64,000 nt of DNA from Parolsenella catena. Its GTDB lineage: Bacteria > Actinomycetota > Coriobacteriia > Coriobacteriales > Atopobiaceae. Each line of letters starts with the position of its first letter. The first letter of the stretch is position 1. Below the pieces are notes generated by a model, which was given only the letters and a program-made list of their open reading frames with translations, had not been told where the DNA came from and searched no databases. The stretch is from NCBI RefSeq assembly GCF_003966955.1, contig NZ_AP019367.1, positions 1,364,001-1,428,000 of the forward strand. The letters are read 5' to 3'. The translations under genes and the position numbers were made by a program. Positions 36,269 through 49,699 of this stretch are shown here, piece by piece.

Positions 36269-36673
36269 TTACTGAGCGTCTCCTGCGTCCAGCCACTTCT
36301 TGCGCGAGACAAAGTTCCAAACCATAACGATTGCCGTGGCAAGCACCTTCGTTCCCATAACAGCAAGCGCAGAGTTCCCGAGAACAGCCACGCCAGCGGC
36401 CATAATAGCCTCGTTGATGGCCAGGCCGATGAGCGACAGCACAAGGAAGATCACGAACTCCCGCGAGCGGCTCATGTCCTCACGGTGCGTGAACACGTAT
36501 CGCATGGAGGCCGCGTAGTTAAATACGAGAGACACGCAGAACGAGATACCCGCCGAGAGAACGGGGTCCAACCCCAAAGGCTGTGAGAGGATGTACAGGA
36601 CGCCGAAGTCGATGACCGTGGCAATGATACCAACGACACCAAACTTGAGGATCTGCTCGATAAGCTTCTTCAT
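36269..36673 (-). CDS. GtrA family membrane protein
   Basis: 134 residues from the ATG at 36673, chosen because GGAG stands six bases upstream; upstream in-frame ATGs lack this. Four membrane helices and the family signatures LKFGVVGIIATVIDFGVLY and FNYAASMRYVFTHRE. GtrA proteins flip polyprenyl-linked sugars and usually pair with GtrB. It lies just beyond the rRNA operon terminator on the same strand. Confidence 0.9.
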   Translation of the reverse strand: MKKLIEQILKFGVVGIIATVIDFGVLYILSQPLGLDPVLSAGISFCVSLVFNYAASMRYVFTHREDMSRSREFVIFLVLSLIGLAINEAIMAAGVAVLGNSALAVMGTKVLATAIVMVWNFVSRKKWLDAGDAQ

Positions 36674-36712
36674 ACGCATCTCCAGATACGTCGTCAATTC
36701 CAACGCATACAA

Positions 36713-36750
36713 ATATACCCTGGTAGATTAGCGAATCTACCAGGGTATAT
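36713..36750 (-). terminator. rRNA operon terminator
   Basis: Perfect 17-bp inverted repeat (ATATACCCTGGTAGATT, loop AGCG) directly after 5S rRNA on the minus strand, followed by a TTTG stretch. Confidence 0.85.
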
Positions 36751-36768
36751 CCACGTAAAATGCCCCTC

Positions 36769-36891
36769 GTTGGTCAGCGACGTCCTGCTCTCCCACGGAC
36801 TCACTCCGCAGTACCATCGGCGCTGGGGGGCTTAACTTCCGGGTTCGGAATGGGACCGGGTGTACCTCCCCCGCCATGGTCGCTGACCAAC
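36769..36891 (-). rRNA. rrf: 5S ribosomal RNA
   Basis: The minus strand reads the conserved 5S core with CCCATTCCGAACCCGGAAG, TTAAG and GCGCCGATGGTACTGC. The outer helix extends into a perfect 21-bp inverted repeat (36761-36781 with 36879-36899), probably a processing stem. Ends are approximate. Confidence 0.92.
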
Positions 36892-37014
36892 GAGGGGCAT
36901 TCTGCTGTCAGGGGCCGGCCCGGCCGGGCCCTCAGGGCCGCACAGCGCGCAACGGGAAAAGGCGTGACCGCGCCCGACGACGGGTGACGCACCGCCACCT
37001 GGGAAGTCGAGTGA

Positions 37015-39970
<2,956 letters not shown>

Positions 39971-40171
39971 GCGGGTCACGTCACATATCCATCGTACAGA
40001 TGCGATCATGCTAGAAAATCTCGTTGCTACGCTATGCGGCTCTCAGGGTGCGGTCGGGGGCGAGCCCTCGGGACCGGACGCCGCGGCCTGCGGTCGCGCC
40101 AGTGGTAGCAGTTGGAGTGGACGGGCCGCCCCGTAGCAGGTGATGTTCCTTCTGGTGAGACGATTCTCCCT
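39971..40171 (-). other. 16S-23S internal spacer without tRNA
   Basis: About 200 bases. No cloverleaf or tRNA T-loop (GGTTCGAAT type) was seen on either strand. GC-rich inverted repeats occur, probably processing stems. Confidence 0.7.
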
Positions 40172-41692
<1,521 letters not shown>

Positions 41693-42103
41693 TATGGGGG
41701 CGTGAAGCCCCCACGCGTTTGAAAGCGGGTCCGACCCGTCGCTCCGATCGCTGCTATCGCTTCTCGGACTCATCCATCATTTAGGGAAAGGAATCGACGA
41801 GGCGCTTGTCGCGCACTCGCCAACCATCCTAGATAATAGTGCTGTCTGTAACTGGCGCGACCTCGTCGGTCGCGGTATCCGGTTCTCAGGGTTCGTCCCG
41901 CGCTCGGGCCGCCGGCATCTGCCGCCGCGCCGTCGCGCGAGGAGTTAATATACGCTCCCGCCCCGCCGCCCGCAAGGGGCGCGGGGCGCCTCCACGGCTT
42001 GCACACAACTCGGGGGGGCGGGGGCACAAGCGGAGGGGCGCCGGGGCGATGCCCCCGGCGCCCCTCCCTGGGTGGGACCAGACGAACCCGTCCCCTTTGG
42101 CGC
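41693..42103 (-). other. rRNA leader and upstream region
   Basis: About 410 bases between 16S and the phosphohexomutase stop. It holds the promoter at 41947-41975 and a 250-base leader. No gene is seen; short open frames here are GC artefacts. Confidence 0.6.
41947..41975 (-). promoter_or_regulatory. rRNA operon promoter
   Basis: On the minus strand TTGCGG (41970-41975) and TATATT (41947-41952) are separated by exactly 17 bases, within an extremely GC-rich stretch that makes the -10 stand out. It lies about 255 bases upstream of 16S. Confidence 0.65.
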
Positions 42104-43828
42104 CTACGCCAGCAGCTGGGTCTTGGCGACCTCGGCGAGCTTGTCGTTGAGGGCCTGGGACTCCTCGCGCGTCTCTCCCCTGCTGAAGAGGTAGGCCTTG
42201 ATCTTCGGCTCGGTGCCGGACGGGCGCACGATCACCTTCACGCCCTCGTCGAGCTGGAACTCGAGCACGTTGCTCTTGGGCAGCAGCTGTGCGGGGCAGG
42301 ATCCGTCGCCGCCGGCAACCGTCATCTGAACGTCGGTCTTGTAGTCCACGAAGCCCTTGACCGGCATGCCGGCGATCTCTGCGGGCGGGTTCTCGCGTAG
42401 GCCGCTCATGATGGCGCTCATCTTGTCCGCGCCGGCGGCACCCGGGAAGCTCACGTTCACCACGCCGTTGAGGTAGTAGCCGTACTCCTTATAGAGTGCC
42501 TCCATGGCCTCGTAGAGGTCCATGCCGCGCTCGGCGTACCAGGCAGCCATCTCGCAGGTGAGCATGCTGGCCACGATGGCGTCCTTGTCGCGCGCGTGCA
42601 GGCCAACGAGGTAGCCGTAGCTCTCCTCGAAGCCGAGCAGGAAGCGGTCTGCCTCGCCCGCCTCGACGAGCTGGTCCATCTGGCCACCGATGTTCTTGAA
42701 GCCCGTGAGCACGCGGCGGGTCTCGAAGCCATAGTGCCTGGAGAGGGCGTCGGGCATGGCGGAGGAGACGATCGTGGTCACGACGACCTTGCGGGAGACG
42801 TCCTCGCCGGCCTCGGCCTTCATGCGGGCAAGCCAGTCGATGAGCAGGATGCCCATCTCGTTGCCCGTCATGAGCTTGTAGTCACCGTCGTGCGGCACGG
42901 CCACGCCCATGCGGTCCGCGTCCGGGTCGGTCGCGAGCATGAGGTCGGGGTGGACCTTGTCGCACAGCTCGAGACCCTTCTCGAGCGCCTCGCGGAACTC
43001 GGGGTTGGGATAGGGGCAGGTGGGGAAGTTGCCGTCCGGCTCGGCCTGCTCGGGCACGACCGTGACGTTGGTGATGCCCACGCGGGCCAAGATCTTGTTC
43101 ATGCACTCGATGCCCGTGCCGTTGAGCGGCGTGTAGACCACCGAGAAGTCCGGGTTGGGCTTGGCACCGATGGACTGGGAGGCCACGGCGTCGATGAAGC
43201 GGTCGAGCACCTCGTCTGGCGTCCAGACCACGAGGCCCGCCTCGAGGGCCTCATCGAAGTCCATGTGCTTGACGCCCGTGAAGATGTCCGTCTCATAGAT
43301 GGTGCTCTGGATCTCGTCTGCGGCCTCGTTGGCGATCTGGCAGCCGTCGTCGCCATAGACCTTGTAGCCGTTGTAGGGCGCGGGGTTGTGGCTGGCCGTC
43401 ACGGCGATGCCAGCGGAGCAGTGCAGGTCACGCGTGGCGAACGAGAGCGTGGGAACCGGTTCGATGCGCGGGTAGACATAGGACTTGATGCCGTTGGCGG
43501 CAAGCACGCCAGCCGCGGCCTTCACGAAGTCCTCGCCCTTGTTGCGCGAGTCTCGCGCGATGGCGACCGTGGGGTTCTCGTAGTGGGCGTTGAGGTAGGT
43601 GGCCAGTCCCTGCGTGGCCTGCGAGACCGTGTAGACGTTCATGCGGTTGGTGCCCACGCCGAGCGTGCCGCGAAGGCCGGCCGTGCCAAACGAGAGGCTG
43701 CGGTAGAACGCGTCGGAGAGCTTCTCGGGGTCGGGGTCTGCCATGAGCTCGTCGAGCTCGGAGGCGAGGTCGGCCTCGGTGACGTTGTCCTTCCAGAGCT
43801 GCGCTGCAGCGAGAATCTTGTCGTCCAT
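42104..43828 (-). CDS. Phosphohexomutase (phosphoglucomutase/phosphomannomutase)
   Basis: 574 residues, normal for the PgcA/PGM2-like class. The phosphoserine loop TASHNPAPYNGYKVY, the metal loop DPDADRMGV, the sugar-binding GFEESYGYL and the phosphate-binding VRPSGTEPKIKAY are all intact. It interconverts hexose 1- and 6-phosphates for glycogen and surface polysaccharide precursors. It is transcribed alone toward the rRNA operon. Confidence 0.95.
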   Translation of the reverse strand: MDDKILAAAQLWKDNVTEADLASELDELMADPDPEKLSDAFYRSLSFGTAGLRGTLGVGTNRMNVYTVSQATQGLATYLNAHYENPTVAIARDSRNKGEDFVKAAAGVLAANGIKSYVYPRIEPVPTLSFATRDLHCSAGIAVTASHNPAPYNGYKVYGDDGCQIANEAADEIQSTIYETDIFTGVKHMDFDEALEAGLVVWTPDEVLDRFIDAVASQSIGAKPNPDFSVVYTPLNGTGIECMNKILARVGITNVTVVPEQAEPDGNFPTCPYPNPEFREALEKGLELCDKVHPDLMLATDPDADRMGVAVPHDGDYKLMTGNEMGILLIDWLARMKAEAGEDVSRKVVVTTIVSSAMPDALSRHYGFETRRVLTGFKNIGGQMDQLVEAGEADRFLLGFEESYGYLVGLHARDKDAIVASMLTCEMAAWYAERGMDLYEAMEALYKEYGYYLNGVVNVSFPGAAGADKMSAIMSGLRENPPAEIAGMPVKGFVDYKTDVQMTVAGGDGSCPAQLLPKSNVLEFQLDEGVKVIVRPSGTEPKIKAYLFSRGETREESQALNDKLAEVAKTQLLA

Positions 43829-43973
43829 GCGTATCTCCCCTTCTCTGCGCGCCCGCGGGCGCGGATTCGTTCGTAACCTTTAGTGTAGCCACGCCGGCGC
43901 AGACTAGTCGTGGCGCCGGGGCATGTCTCGGCGGACGGGCGCGAGCTTGACAGGACGCTCGGCCGGGCACGAG

Positions 43974-44006
43974 AAAGCGGTCCGCAGCCTGAGGCCACGG
44001 ACCGCT
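43974..44006 (-). terminator. Terminator after the EIIB-SIS fusion gene
   Basis: AAGCGGTCCG and CGGACCGCTT arms with an inner imperfect stem; minus-strand tail is TCTCG, so it is weakly U-rich. Confidence 0.65.
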
Positions 44007-44041
44007 TGCGCGCTACATATATGTATGCGATGCCGAGAGAG

Positions 44042-44938
44042 CTATTTGCCCTCGCGGATGGAGGCGCCCAGAGATCCACCCGGGTGCCACTTGACGTACT
44101 GCTGCGGGTTCAGGCCGAAGTCCTCCTGGAGCAGGATGGACAGGCTCTGGAGCATGAGAATCTCCACGATGATGGAGGCGCGGGGCGGCTTGTTCATGGG
44201 GTCGCCCTCCTCCTTGACGCCGGCGATGAGGGTGACGTCGCCCTCCTTGGCCAGCCAGCTGTCCGGGTTGCCCGTGAGGGAGATGATCTTGACGCCGTTG
44301 CCCTTGAGGCAGGAGACGGTGGCCTTGAGCTCGGTGGTGTTGCCCGAGTTGGAGATGGCGATGACGACGTCGCCCGGCTTGACCTGGCCGGCGGAGCCGT
44401 GGACGCACTCGGTGCCGTGGAGCTCGTAGGTGGGGGTGCCGGTCGAGGAGAACAGCGACGCGGCGTAGCCGGAGACGTGGCCCGGCTTGCCGATGCCCGT
44501 CACGTGCAGACGGCCACCGTTGGCCTCGGACTCCTGGATGAGGCGCTTGGCGGCGGTGATGGAGTCGTAGTCGATCGTGTCCATGAAGGCGGCAACCTGC
44601 TCCTTCATGATGCCGAGGAAGACGTCAACGGACTTCTTGTCGTCTGCGGCGGAGGGGATGTGGTCGTGTGCCACGGTGAACTCTCCCATCTTCTGGCCGA
44701 TCTCCTCATCGTTAGTGATGTCGAAGATGCTGATGACGTTGGGGAACTTGCCCTCGATCTCGGGGGCAAGGTCGCTCATGGTGATGATGACGTCACCGTC
44801 ATAGCCAATGAGGTCCTCGAGCTTGCCGTGCTCGACGTTGATGCGGTATCCGCGCTTGGCGCAGATCTGCTGGATCTTCGTCTGGAGCAGCATGCTTGAG
44901 CCGACACCGGCGCGGCAGACAACCAGGGCGTTGACCAT
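44042..44938 (-). CDS. PTS EIIB-like domain fused to SIS sugar isomerase domain
   Basis: 298 residues. Residues 1-95 resemble a PTS EIIB: ALVVCRAGVGSSMLLQTKI has the phospho-acceptor-type Cys loop, and DVIITMSDLAPEIEG follows. Residues about 100-298 are a SIS domain with HVTGIGKPGHVSGYAASLF, ISNSGNTTE and KWHPGGSLGASI, as in KpsF/GutQ arabinose-5-phosphate isomerases but without CBS domains. The fusion suggests an isomerase controlled by PTS phosphorylation, or one that handles a freshly phosphorylated sugar. No EIIC is adjacent. Confidence 0.85.
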   Translation of the reverse strand: MVNALVVCRAGVGSSMLLQTKIQQICAKRGYRINVEHGKLEDLIGYDGDVIITMSDLAPEIEGKFPNVISIFDITNDEEIGQKMGEFTVAHDHIPSAADDKKSVDVFLGIMKEQVAAFMDTIDYDSITAAKRLIQESEANGGRLHVTGIGKPGHVSGYAASLFSSTGTPTYELHGTECVHGSAGQVKPGDVVIAISNSGNTTELKATVSCLKGNGVKIISLTGNPDSWLAKEGDVTLIAGVKEEGDPMNKPPRASIIVEILMLQSLSILLQEDFGLNPQQYVKWHPGGSLGASIREGK

Positions 44939-45370
44939 GTTCGCGTACCTTTCTCCTTGTTGGTTATGAACTTAACTACGCTAGCTGTATCTTACTCAAA
45001 ACGGCGGCGCAGGCACACGAACTTTTTAACTTTTTCACGTGATTTGTACCAAGGAGGATGGCGCGAAAGCAGCCGACGGACTTCGTCAGGACTTTATTTA
45101 CCCAGGTTCAATTACTGTGACCGGACAAACCCGTTGCGGCAAAATTACCGAGTTAGATTTGGTTCGCGCAAGTGTTTGCCTCTCCTGATCTGACGGAAGC
45201 GTGAACACCGCAGCTCGAAAGGCAAAGTTAGCTATTTGACACAATCTAACTGCGCTTATATGAATCCTTGACTAACTTTTTTGCATAGCTGGCACCGTTT
45301 GCCGCAAAGCCGGGGCCGCATGTGCCGGCATCGCAAACAATGGGTGTGCCAACATGAGAAAGGGAGTCGC
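44939..45370. other. Divergent intergenic region, no gene seen
   Basis: About 430 bases, AT-richer than its flanks, between the EIIB-SIS gene and the SDR gene. Promoters for both must lie here. I found no gene, tRNA or strong inverted repeat. Confidence 0.5.
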
Positions 45371-46111
45371 ATGAAGACAAACATTGCGGGAGAGCGGGCA
45401 CTCGTCACGGGCGCGGGGAGCGGCATCGGGCGCGCCGTGGCCGTGAGGCTCGCGAGCCTCGGATGCACGGTGACGCTCGCGGCTCGCACGCTCGAGAAGC
45501 TCGAGGAGACGGCCGCGCTGTGCAACGCCGCCGCGCGCGAGGCGGGGCATGGCACCGACGCCATCGCCCACACCTGCGACCTCATGAGCGAGCAGTCGAT
45601 CCTCTCGCTCGTGCGCGCCGTGGCAGACGAGGGCGGCCTGGACATCCTCGTGAACAACGCCGGCATCGTCCAGGCGGGGCCTCTCGAGGGCATCGCCACC
45701 GAGCAGTTCGACGCCGTCATGGCCACGAACGCCCGCGCTCCGTTCATCCTCATGCGTGAGACGCTGCCGTTGCTGCGCGCCTCGAGGGCGGCGGAGATCG
45801 TGAACGTGTGCTCGGTCGTGGCCCACGCAGGCTACCCCAACCAGAGTGCCTACGTCGCGAGCAAGCACGCGCTCTACGGCATGTCCAAGTCATTCGCGGC
45901 CGAGGTGTACGACGAGGGCGTGCGGGTGCACGTCATCTCGCCGGGCGGCGTGCTCACCGACATGGTGGCCATCGCCCGCCCCGACCTCACGGGGACGCCC
46001 ATGATCGTGCCCGATGACATGGCCGACGCCGTGGAGTACCTGCTGTGCCACCGCACGGACGCCGTGTGCGACGAGATTCGCCTCCACCGCGTGACGAAGG
46101 CCCCGTTCTAG
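45371..46111 (+). CDS. Short-chain dehydrogenase/reductase
   Basis: 246 residues from the ATG at 45371, with AGGGAG upstream. Classical SDR: ALVTGAGSGIGRAVAV cofactor loop, NNAGIV, and the Tyr-x-x-x-Lys catalytic pair in SAYVASKHALYG, then SPGGVLTDM. It reduces or oxidises a carbonyl with NAD(P). The C-terminus is short and ends with HRVTKAPF. Substrate unknown; the alcohol dehydrogenases nearby suggest carbohydrate or aldehyde metabolism. Confidence 0.9.
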   Translation: MKTNIAGERALVTGAGSGIGRAVAVRLASLGCTVTLAARTLEKLEETAALCNAAAREAGHGTDAIAHTCDLMSEQSILSLVRAVADEGGLDILVNNAGIVQAGPLEGIATEQFDAVMATNARAPFILMRETLPLLRASRAAEIVNVCSVVAHAGYPNQSAYVASKHALYGMSKSFAAEVYDEGVRVHVISPGGVLTDMVAIARPDLTGTPMIVPDDMADAVEYLLCHRTDAVCDEIRLHRVTKAPF

Positions 46112-46161
46112 GGATCTCACGAGGCTGGAAGCGTGGCCCAACGCGGAAAAGGCCTAGAAGT

Positions 46162-46177
46162 GTTCGTAATTACGAAC
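46162..46177. promoter_or_regulatory. Perfect 16-bp palindrome upstream of the fucO-like gene
   Basis: GTTCGTAATTACGAAC, a perfect inverted repeat 145 bases before the ATG. It looks like a dimeric regulator operator. It might also control the upstream SDR gene's read-through. Confidence 0.6.
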
Positions 46178-46322
46178 TATGTTCCAATTTGCTACCGTTG
46201 ACCCGATTAATCGAAGCCGTTCGTGGCGCAACGGGTATCCTGAAATCTGGAATGTGCCCGGCGTCTGCCGAGCCGAACGAGTGCGGCAGGGGCTGTCGCG
46301 CGAGAAACCCTTTGGAGGGAAC

Positions 46323-47492
46323 ATGGCCGTCAATCGCTTTGTCCTGAACAACATTTCCTACCACGGCGCGGGCGCCATCAAGGAGATCCCCGGCGAGATC
46401 ACCCGCCGCGGCTACAAGAAGGCCTTCGTCTGCTCTGACCCCGACCTCGTGAAGTTCGGCGTCACCGCCAAGGTCACCAACGAGCTCGACGCCGCCGGCA
46501 TCCCCTGGACGCTCTACTCCGAGATCAAGCCCAACCCCACCATTCAGAACGTCAAGGACGGCGTCGAGGCCTACAAGGCGTCCGGCGCTGACATGATGGT
46601 CGCCATCGGCGGCGGCTCCTCCATGGACACCTGCAAGGGCATCGGCATCATCGTCGAGAACCCCGAGTTCGCCGACGTCCGCTCCCTCGAGGGCGTTGCC
46701 GACACCAAGAAGCACGCCACGTTCACCATCGCCGTCCCCACCACGGCCGGCACCGCCGCTGAGGTCACGATCAACTACGTGATCACCGACCCCGAGAAGG
46801 TCCGCAAGTTCGTCTGCGTCGACACCAACGACATCCCCGACGTCGCCGTCGTCGACCCCGACATGATGGCCTCCATGCCCGCCGGCCTCACCGCCGCCAC
46901 CGGCATGGACGCGCTGACGCACGCCATCGAGGGCTACACCACCAAGGGTGCCTGGGAGCTCTCCGACATGTTCCACTTCAAGGCCATCCAGCTCATCTCC
47001 AAGAACCTGCGCGACTCCGTGGCTGAGGCCAAGAGCGGACAGCCCGGCAGCGGCCGCGAGGGCATGGCCCTGGGCCAGTACATCGCCGGCATGGGCTTCT
47101 CCAACGTGGGCCTGGGCATCGACCACGCCATGGCGCACACGCTCTCCGCGCACTATGACACCCCGCACGGCGTCGCCTGCGCCATGCTGCTCCCGATCGC
47201 CATGGAGTTCAACAAGCCCGTCGTGACCAAGCGCCTCGCCGAGGTCGCCGTGGCCATGGGCGTTGACACCACGGGCATGAGCGAGGACGAGGCCGCCGAC
47301 GCCGCCATCGCCGCCGTCAAGCAGCTCTCCGCCGACGTCAACATCCCGCACGTCTGCGAGGCCATGAAGGCCGATGAGATCGACCAGCTCGCCACCGACG
47401 CCATGGCTGACGCCTGCTTCCCGGGCAACCCGCGTGAGGCTAACCACGACGACGTCGTCGCTCTCTTCAAGAAGATCTGCCCGAGCGCCTAG
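46323..47492 (+). CDS. fucO: Iron-containing alcohol dehydrogenase, lactaldehyde reductase (FucO) type
   Basis: 389 residues from the ATG at 46323 after GGAGGGAAC. NAD motif MVAIGGGSSMDTCKG; metal ligands in MDALTHAIEGY and GLGIDHAMAHTLSAHYDTPHG. The pattern matches FucO lactaldehyde/1,2-propanediol oxidoreductase, so it probably recycles NADH by reducing an aldehyde to a diol during fermentation. Codons are almost all C-ending, which suggests very high expression. A strong terminator follows. Confidence 0.9.
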   Translation: MAVNRFVLNNISYHGAGAIKEIPGEITRRGYKKAFVCSDPDLVKFGVTAKVTNELDAAGIPWTLYSEIKPNPTIQNVKDGVEAYKASGADMMVAIGGGSSMDTCKGIGIIVENPEFADVRSLEGVADTKKHATFTIAVPTTAGTAAEVTINYVITDPEKVRKFVCVDTNDIPDVAVVDPDMMASMPAGLTAATGMDALTHAIEGYTTKGAWELSDMFHFKAIQLISKNLRDSVAEAKSGQPGSGREGMALGQYIAGMGFSNVGLGIDHAMAHTLSAHYDTPHGVACAMLLPIAMEFNKPVVTKRLAEVAVAMGVDTTGMSEDEAADAAIAAVKQLSADVNIPHVCEAMKADEIDQLATDAMADACFPGNPREANHDDVVALFKKICPSA

Positions 47493-47526
47493 CACTCGTC
47501 GCACGACTTCTCGCGCAAAGCGCACC

Positions 47527-47562
47527 GAGCCCCTCTCGCCTAGGCGGGAGGGGCTCCTTTTG
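47527..47562 (+). terminator. Rho-independent terminator after fucO
   Basis: GAGCCCCTCTCGCC pairs with GGCGGGAGGGGCTC with a 2-base loop, followed by CTTTTGTG. Confidence 0.92.
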
Positions 47563-47606
47563 TGTCTGCGGCCATCGGCCACGATTGATTGAGCGAGACG
47601 TGACAC

Positions 47607-47860
47607 GACCCAGCCGAGTTTCTCGCCAAGCGCTTTGCCGCGAGGGAGGCGGCGTTCAAGGCGCTCGCACCGCTTGCCGGGCGGCTTTGACTTCCGCATC
47701 GTGGAGACGCTCAGCCGCGAGGATGGCAGCCCCCTACGTCAACGTGAGGCCTGAGCTTGCAGAGGCTCTCGAGAAGGCCGGCGTGGGCGAGCTGCTCGTC
47801 TCGATCACGAACAAGGGCGGCACGGCCACGGCCGTCGTGCTTGCGCAGCAGCGCGGACGC
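47607..47860 (+). pseudogene. Holo-ACP synthase-like (phosphopantetheinyl transferase) remnant
   Basis: Reading across frames gives an AcpS-like C-terminal part: AKRFAAREAAFKALAPLAGR, then FDFRIVETLSREDGSP, then YVNVRPELAEALEKAG and LLVSITNKGGTATAVVLAQ. The first frame ends at a TGA, and two shifts (near 47680 and 47733) are needed to follow it. The N-terminal D-x-V-E region is missing. The C-terminal end runs into the opposite-strand EIIB gene. A decayed gene, not functional. Confidence 0.65.
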
Positions 47861-47865
47861 CGCGG

Positions 47866-48156
47866 CTACTCGGCCTCGGCGGCGGCGAAGGCGGCGAGCG
47901 GCTTCTCCTCGAGCTCGGGCATGGACATGATGTTGTCGAGTGTGACGACGCGTGGCTTGTCCTTCAAGAACGGCGCAAGATCGCTCCCCACCACATAGAG
48001 GTCCACCTTGTGCATGGAGATCTCTGACACGGAGACGTGGTCTACGCTCACGCCCTCGATGCCGTGCTTCTTGAGCAGGCTCTCGACGTTCATCTGCACG
48101 ATGAACGAGCTGCCCACGCCGCCCCCGCAACAGCACATGATCGACTTGATGCGCAT
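47866..48156 (-). CDS. Orphan PTS EIIB (ascorbate/UlaB-like)
   Basis: 96 residues, a single EIIB domain. SIMCCCGGGVGSSFIVQMNVE holds the phospho-acceptor Cys loop, here with three Cys in a row. Helix and strand order follow UlaB/SgaB. No EIIA or EIIC is close, only the GldA-like gene upstream on the same strand, so it may serve a distant permease or act as a regulator. Confidence 0.82.
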   Translation of the reverse strand: MRIKSIMCCCGGGVGSSFIVQMNVESLLKKHGIEGVSVDHVSVSEISMHKVDLYVVGSDLAPFLKDKPRVVTLDNIMSMPELEEKPLAAFAAAEAE

Positions 48157-48228
48157 GGTGCCTCCCTACGAAAAAGGGCGCGCCAGCCAAGCGGCCGGCG
48201 CGCCCGAACTAGGCAAATCGTTGATGGC

Positions 48229-49323
48229 CTAGTCCAGATAGTAGTGACCCAGCGCGTCGGCGCCGAGGATGGCATCGGCGACCATCTCGGGCGTGACGTC
48301 GAACGGCATGTTGCCCATGGTGTCGTCCGGGGCGCACGCGGCCTTCGCCACGATCATGGCCTTCTCGCGCGTGACCTCCTCGACGCCGAGCTCGCCCAGG
48401 GTGACGGGCAGGCCCACCTCGATGCAGAAGCCGAGGACCTCCTCGAGCTGCTCGGTGGAGGCGTTGGCGAGCACGAGCTGGGCAAGCGTGCCGAAGGCGA
48501 CCTTCTCGCCGTGGTACATGCCGTGGCACTCGGGCAGCAGCGTGAGGCCGTTGTGGATGGCGTGCGCGGCGGCCAAGCCCGAGCTCTCGAAGCCGATACC
48601 GGAGAGCAGCGTGTTTGCCTCGATGATGTGCTCGACGGCGGGCGTGAGGGCGCCGGCCTCGAGGGCCACCTTGGCCTTGACGCCATCCTCCATCAGCGTG
48701 TCATAGCACAGGCGGGCAAGCTGCAGGGCCGCCAGACCGCCCTTGCCGCCGGCGCAGGTGGCACCGTCTGCATCGTGCGTGGCCTGGGCCTCGAAGTAGG
48801 TGGCAAGCGCGTCGCCCATGCCGGAGACGGTGAGGCGAACGGGGCTCGCCGCGATGACCGTGGTGTCCATGAGGACGATGTTGGGATTGGCCGGCAGGAA
48901 CAGGTAGCGGTCGAACTGGCCGTCATCGGTGTAGAGGACGGACAGGGCACTGCAGGGGGCGTCGGAGCTGGCGATGGTGGGGCAGATCACGACGGGGCAG
49001 CCCATGAAGTAGGCCGTGGCCTTGGCGGTGTCGAGCGTCTTGCCGCCGCCGATGCCCACGATGACGTCGCAGCCGTTGGCCTTTGCAACCTCGACGAGGC
49101 GGTTGACCTCGTTCTCGGAGCACTCGCCGTTGAAGTCCTCGTAGACGGGCGTGGCCTTGGCCTCGGCAAAGCCGGCCTCGACCTTGGCACCCACGCGCTT
49201 GACGCCGGAGGGCGTGTTGATGACGAGGGCCTTGGTACCGAGCGGGTCAACGTAGCCGCCGAGCTTGGCGAGCTCGTCGGGACCCTGGATGTACTTGCTG
49301 GGACTGTTGAAGATCTTGGACAT
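48229..49323 (-). CDS. gldA: Glycerol dehydrogenase-like iron-containing alcohol dehydrogenase
   Basis: 364 residues from the ATG at 49323 with AAGGAG upstream. VIVGIGGGKTLDTAKA, SSDAPCSALSV, and metal ligands Asp in SGMGDALATYFEA, His in AAAHAIHNG and His in MYHGEKVAFG match GldA. It converts glycerol and dihydroxyacetone. A paralogue with different sequence is at 22163. The orphan EIIB follows on the same strand after 72 bases. Confidence 0.9.
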   Translation of the reverse strand: MSKIFNSPSKYIQGPDELAKLGGYVDPLGTKALVINTPSGVKRVGAKVEAGFAEAKATPVYEDFNGECSENEVNRLVEVAKANGCDVIVGIGGGKTLDTAKATAYFMGCPVVICPTIASSDAPCSALSVLYTDDGQFDRYLFLPANPNIVLMDTTVIAASPVRLTVSGMGDALATYFEAQATHDADGATCAGGKGGLAALQLARLCYDTLMEDGVKAKVALEAGALTPAVEHIIEANTLLSGIGFESSGLAAAHAIHNGLTLLPECHGMYHGEKVAFGTLAQLVLANASTEQLEEVLGFCIEVGLPVTLGELGVEEVTREKAMIVAKAACAPDDTMGNMPFDVTPEMVADAILGADALGHYYLD

Positions 49324-49699
49324 GAACGCTCCTTCTCCTAAGCGATTCACAGACCCCTTTAGTTTAGGGGCGAAAGGAGGTGGGGCGAGTCAGGACTCGG
49401 CAAGCGATTGCGGAAGCAGCGCGGCGAGGGCCCTTTGCCGCTCGCCGCCGCCGCTCACCGCAGTTGACCAGCGATGGCAAGCCATTTGTGCCGCAGGCCC
49501 GCGCAGACGCTGTGCCCGCGGCCCGGCAGAGGCATACTCGGGCAGCAGCATCGGGAGCTGCACCTCATGCTCGTGAGGAACTGGCTGCTTCACGAGAACA
49601 CGACCCTCACGAAGGAGCGCATCAAGACGATCATCAACAAAGAGTTGCACCGACAAGAAAACAGGCCGGAAGCTCATGGCCTCCGACCTGCATCTTTTC
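49324..49699. other. Intergenic stretch with a possible gene remnant
   Basis: On the plus strand a coding-like run with strong third-position G/C bias reads HLMLVRNWLLHENTTLTKER and then IKTIINKELHRQEN (49550-49660), without start or matching stop. It may be the C-terminus of a lost gene. It merges into the tRNA terminator. Family unknown. Confidence 0.3.
49662..49690 (-). terminator. Terminator after tRNA-Phe
   Basis: On the minus strand CAGG-CGGA arms pair with TCCG-CCTG, each interrupted by one bulge, followed by TTTTCTTGT. Confidence 0.7.

Noticed and set aside
39971-40171. tRNA-Ile or tRNA-Ala in the 16S-23S spacer
   Set aside because: No anticodon arm or T-loop consensus on either strand.
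42596-43876. 426-residue plus-strand gene opposite the phosphohexomutase
   Set aside because: Antisense artefact; all conserved motifs are on the minus strand.
46170-47699. 509-residue minus-strand gene opposite fucO
   Set aside because: Antisense artefact of very high GC3; FucO motifs are intact on the plus strand.
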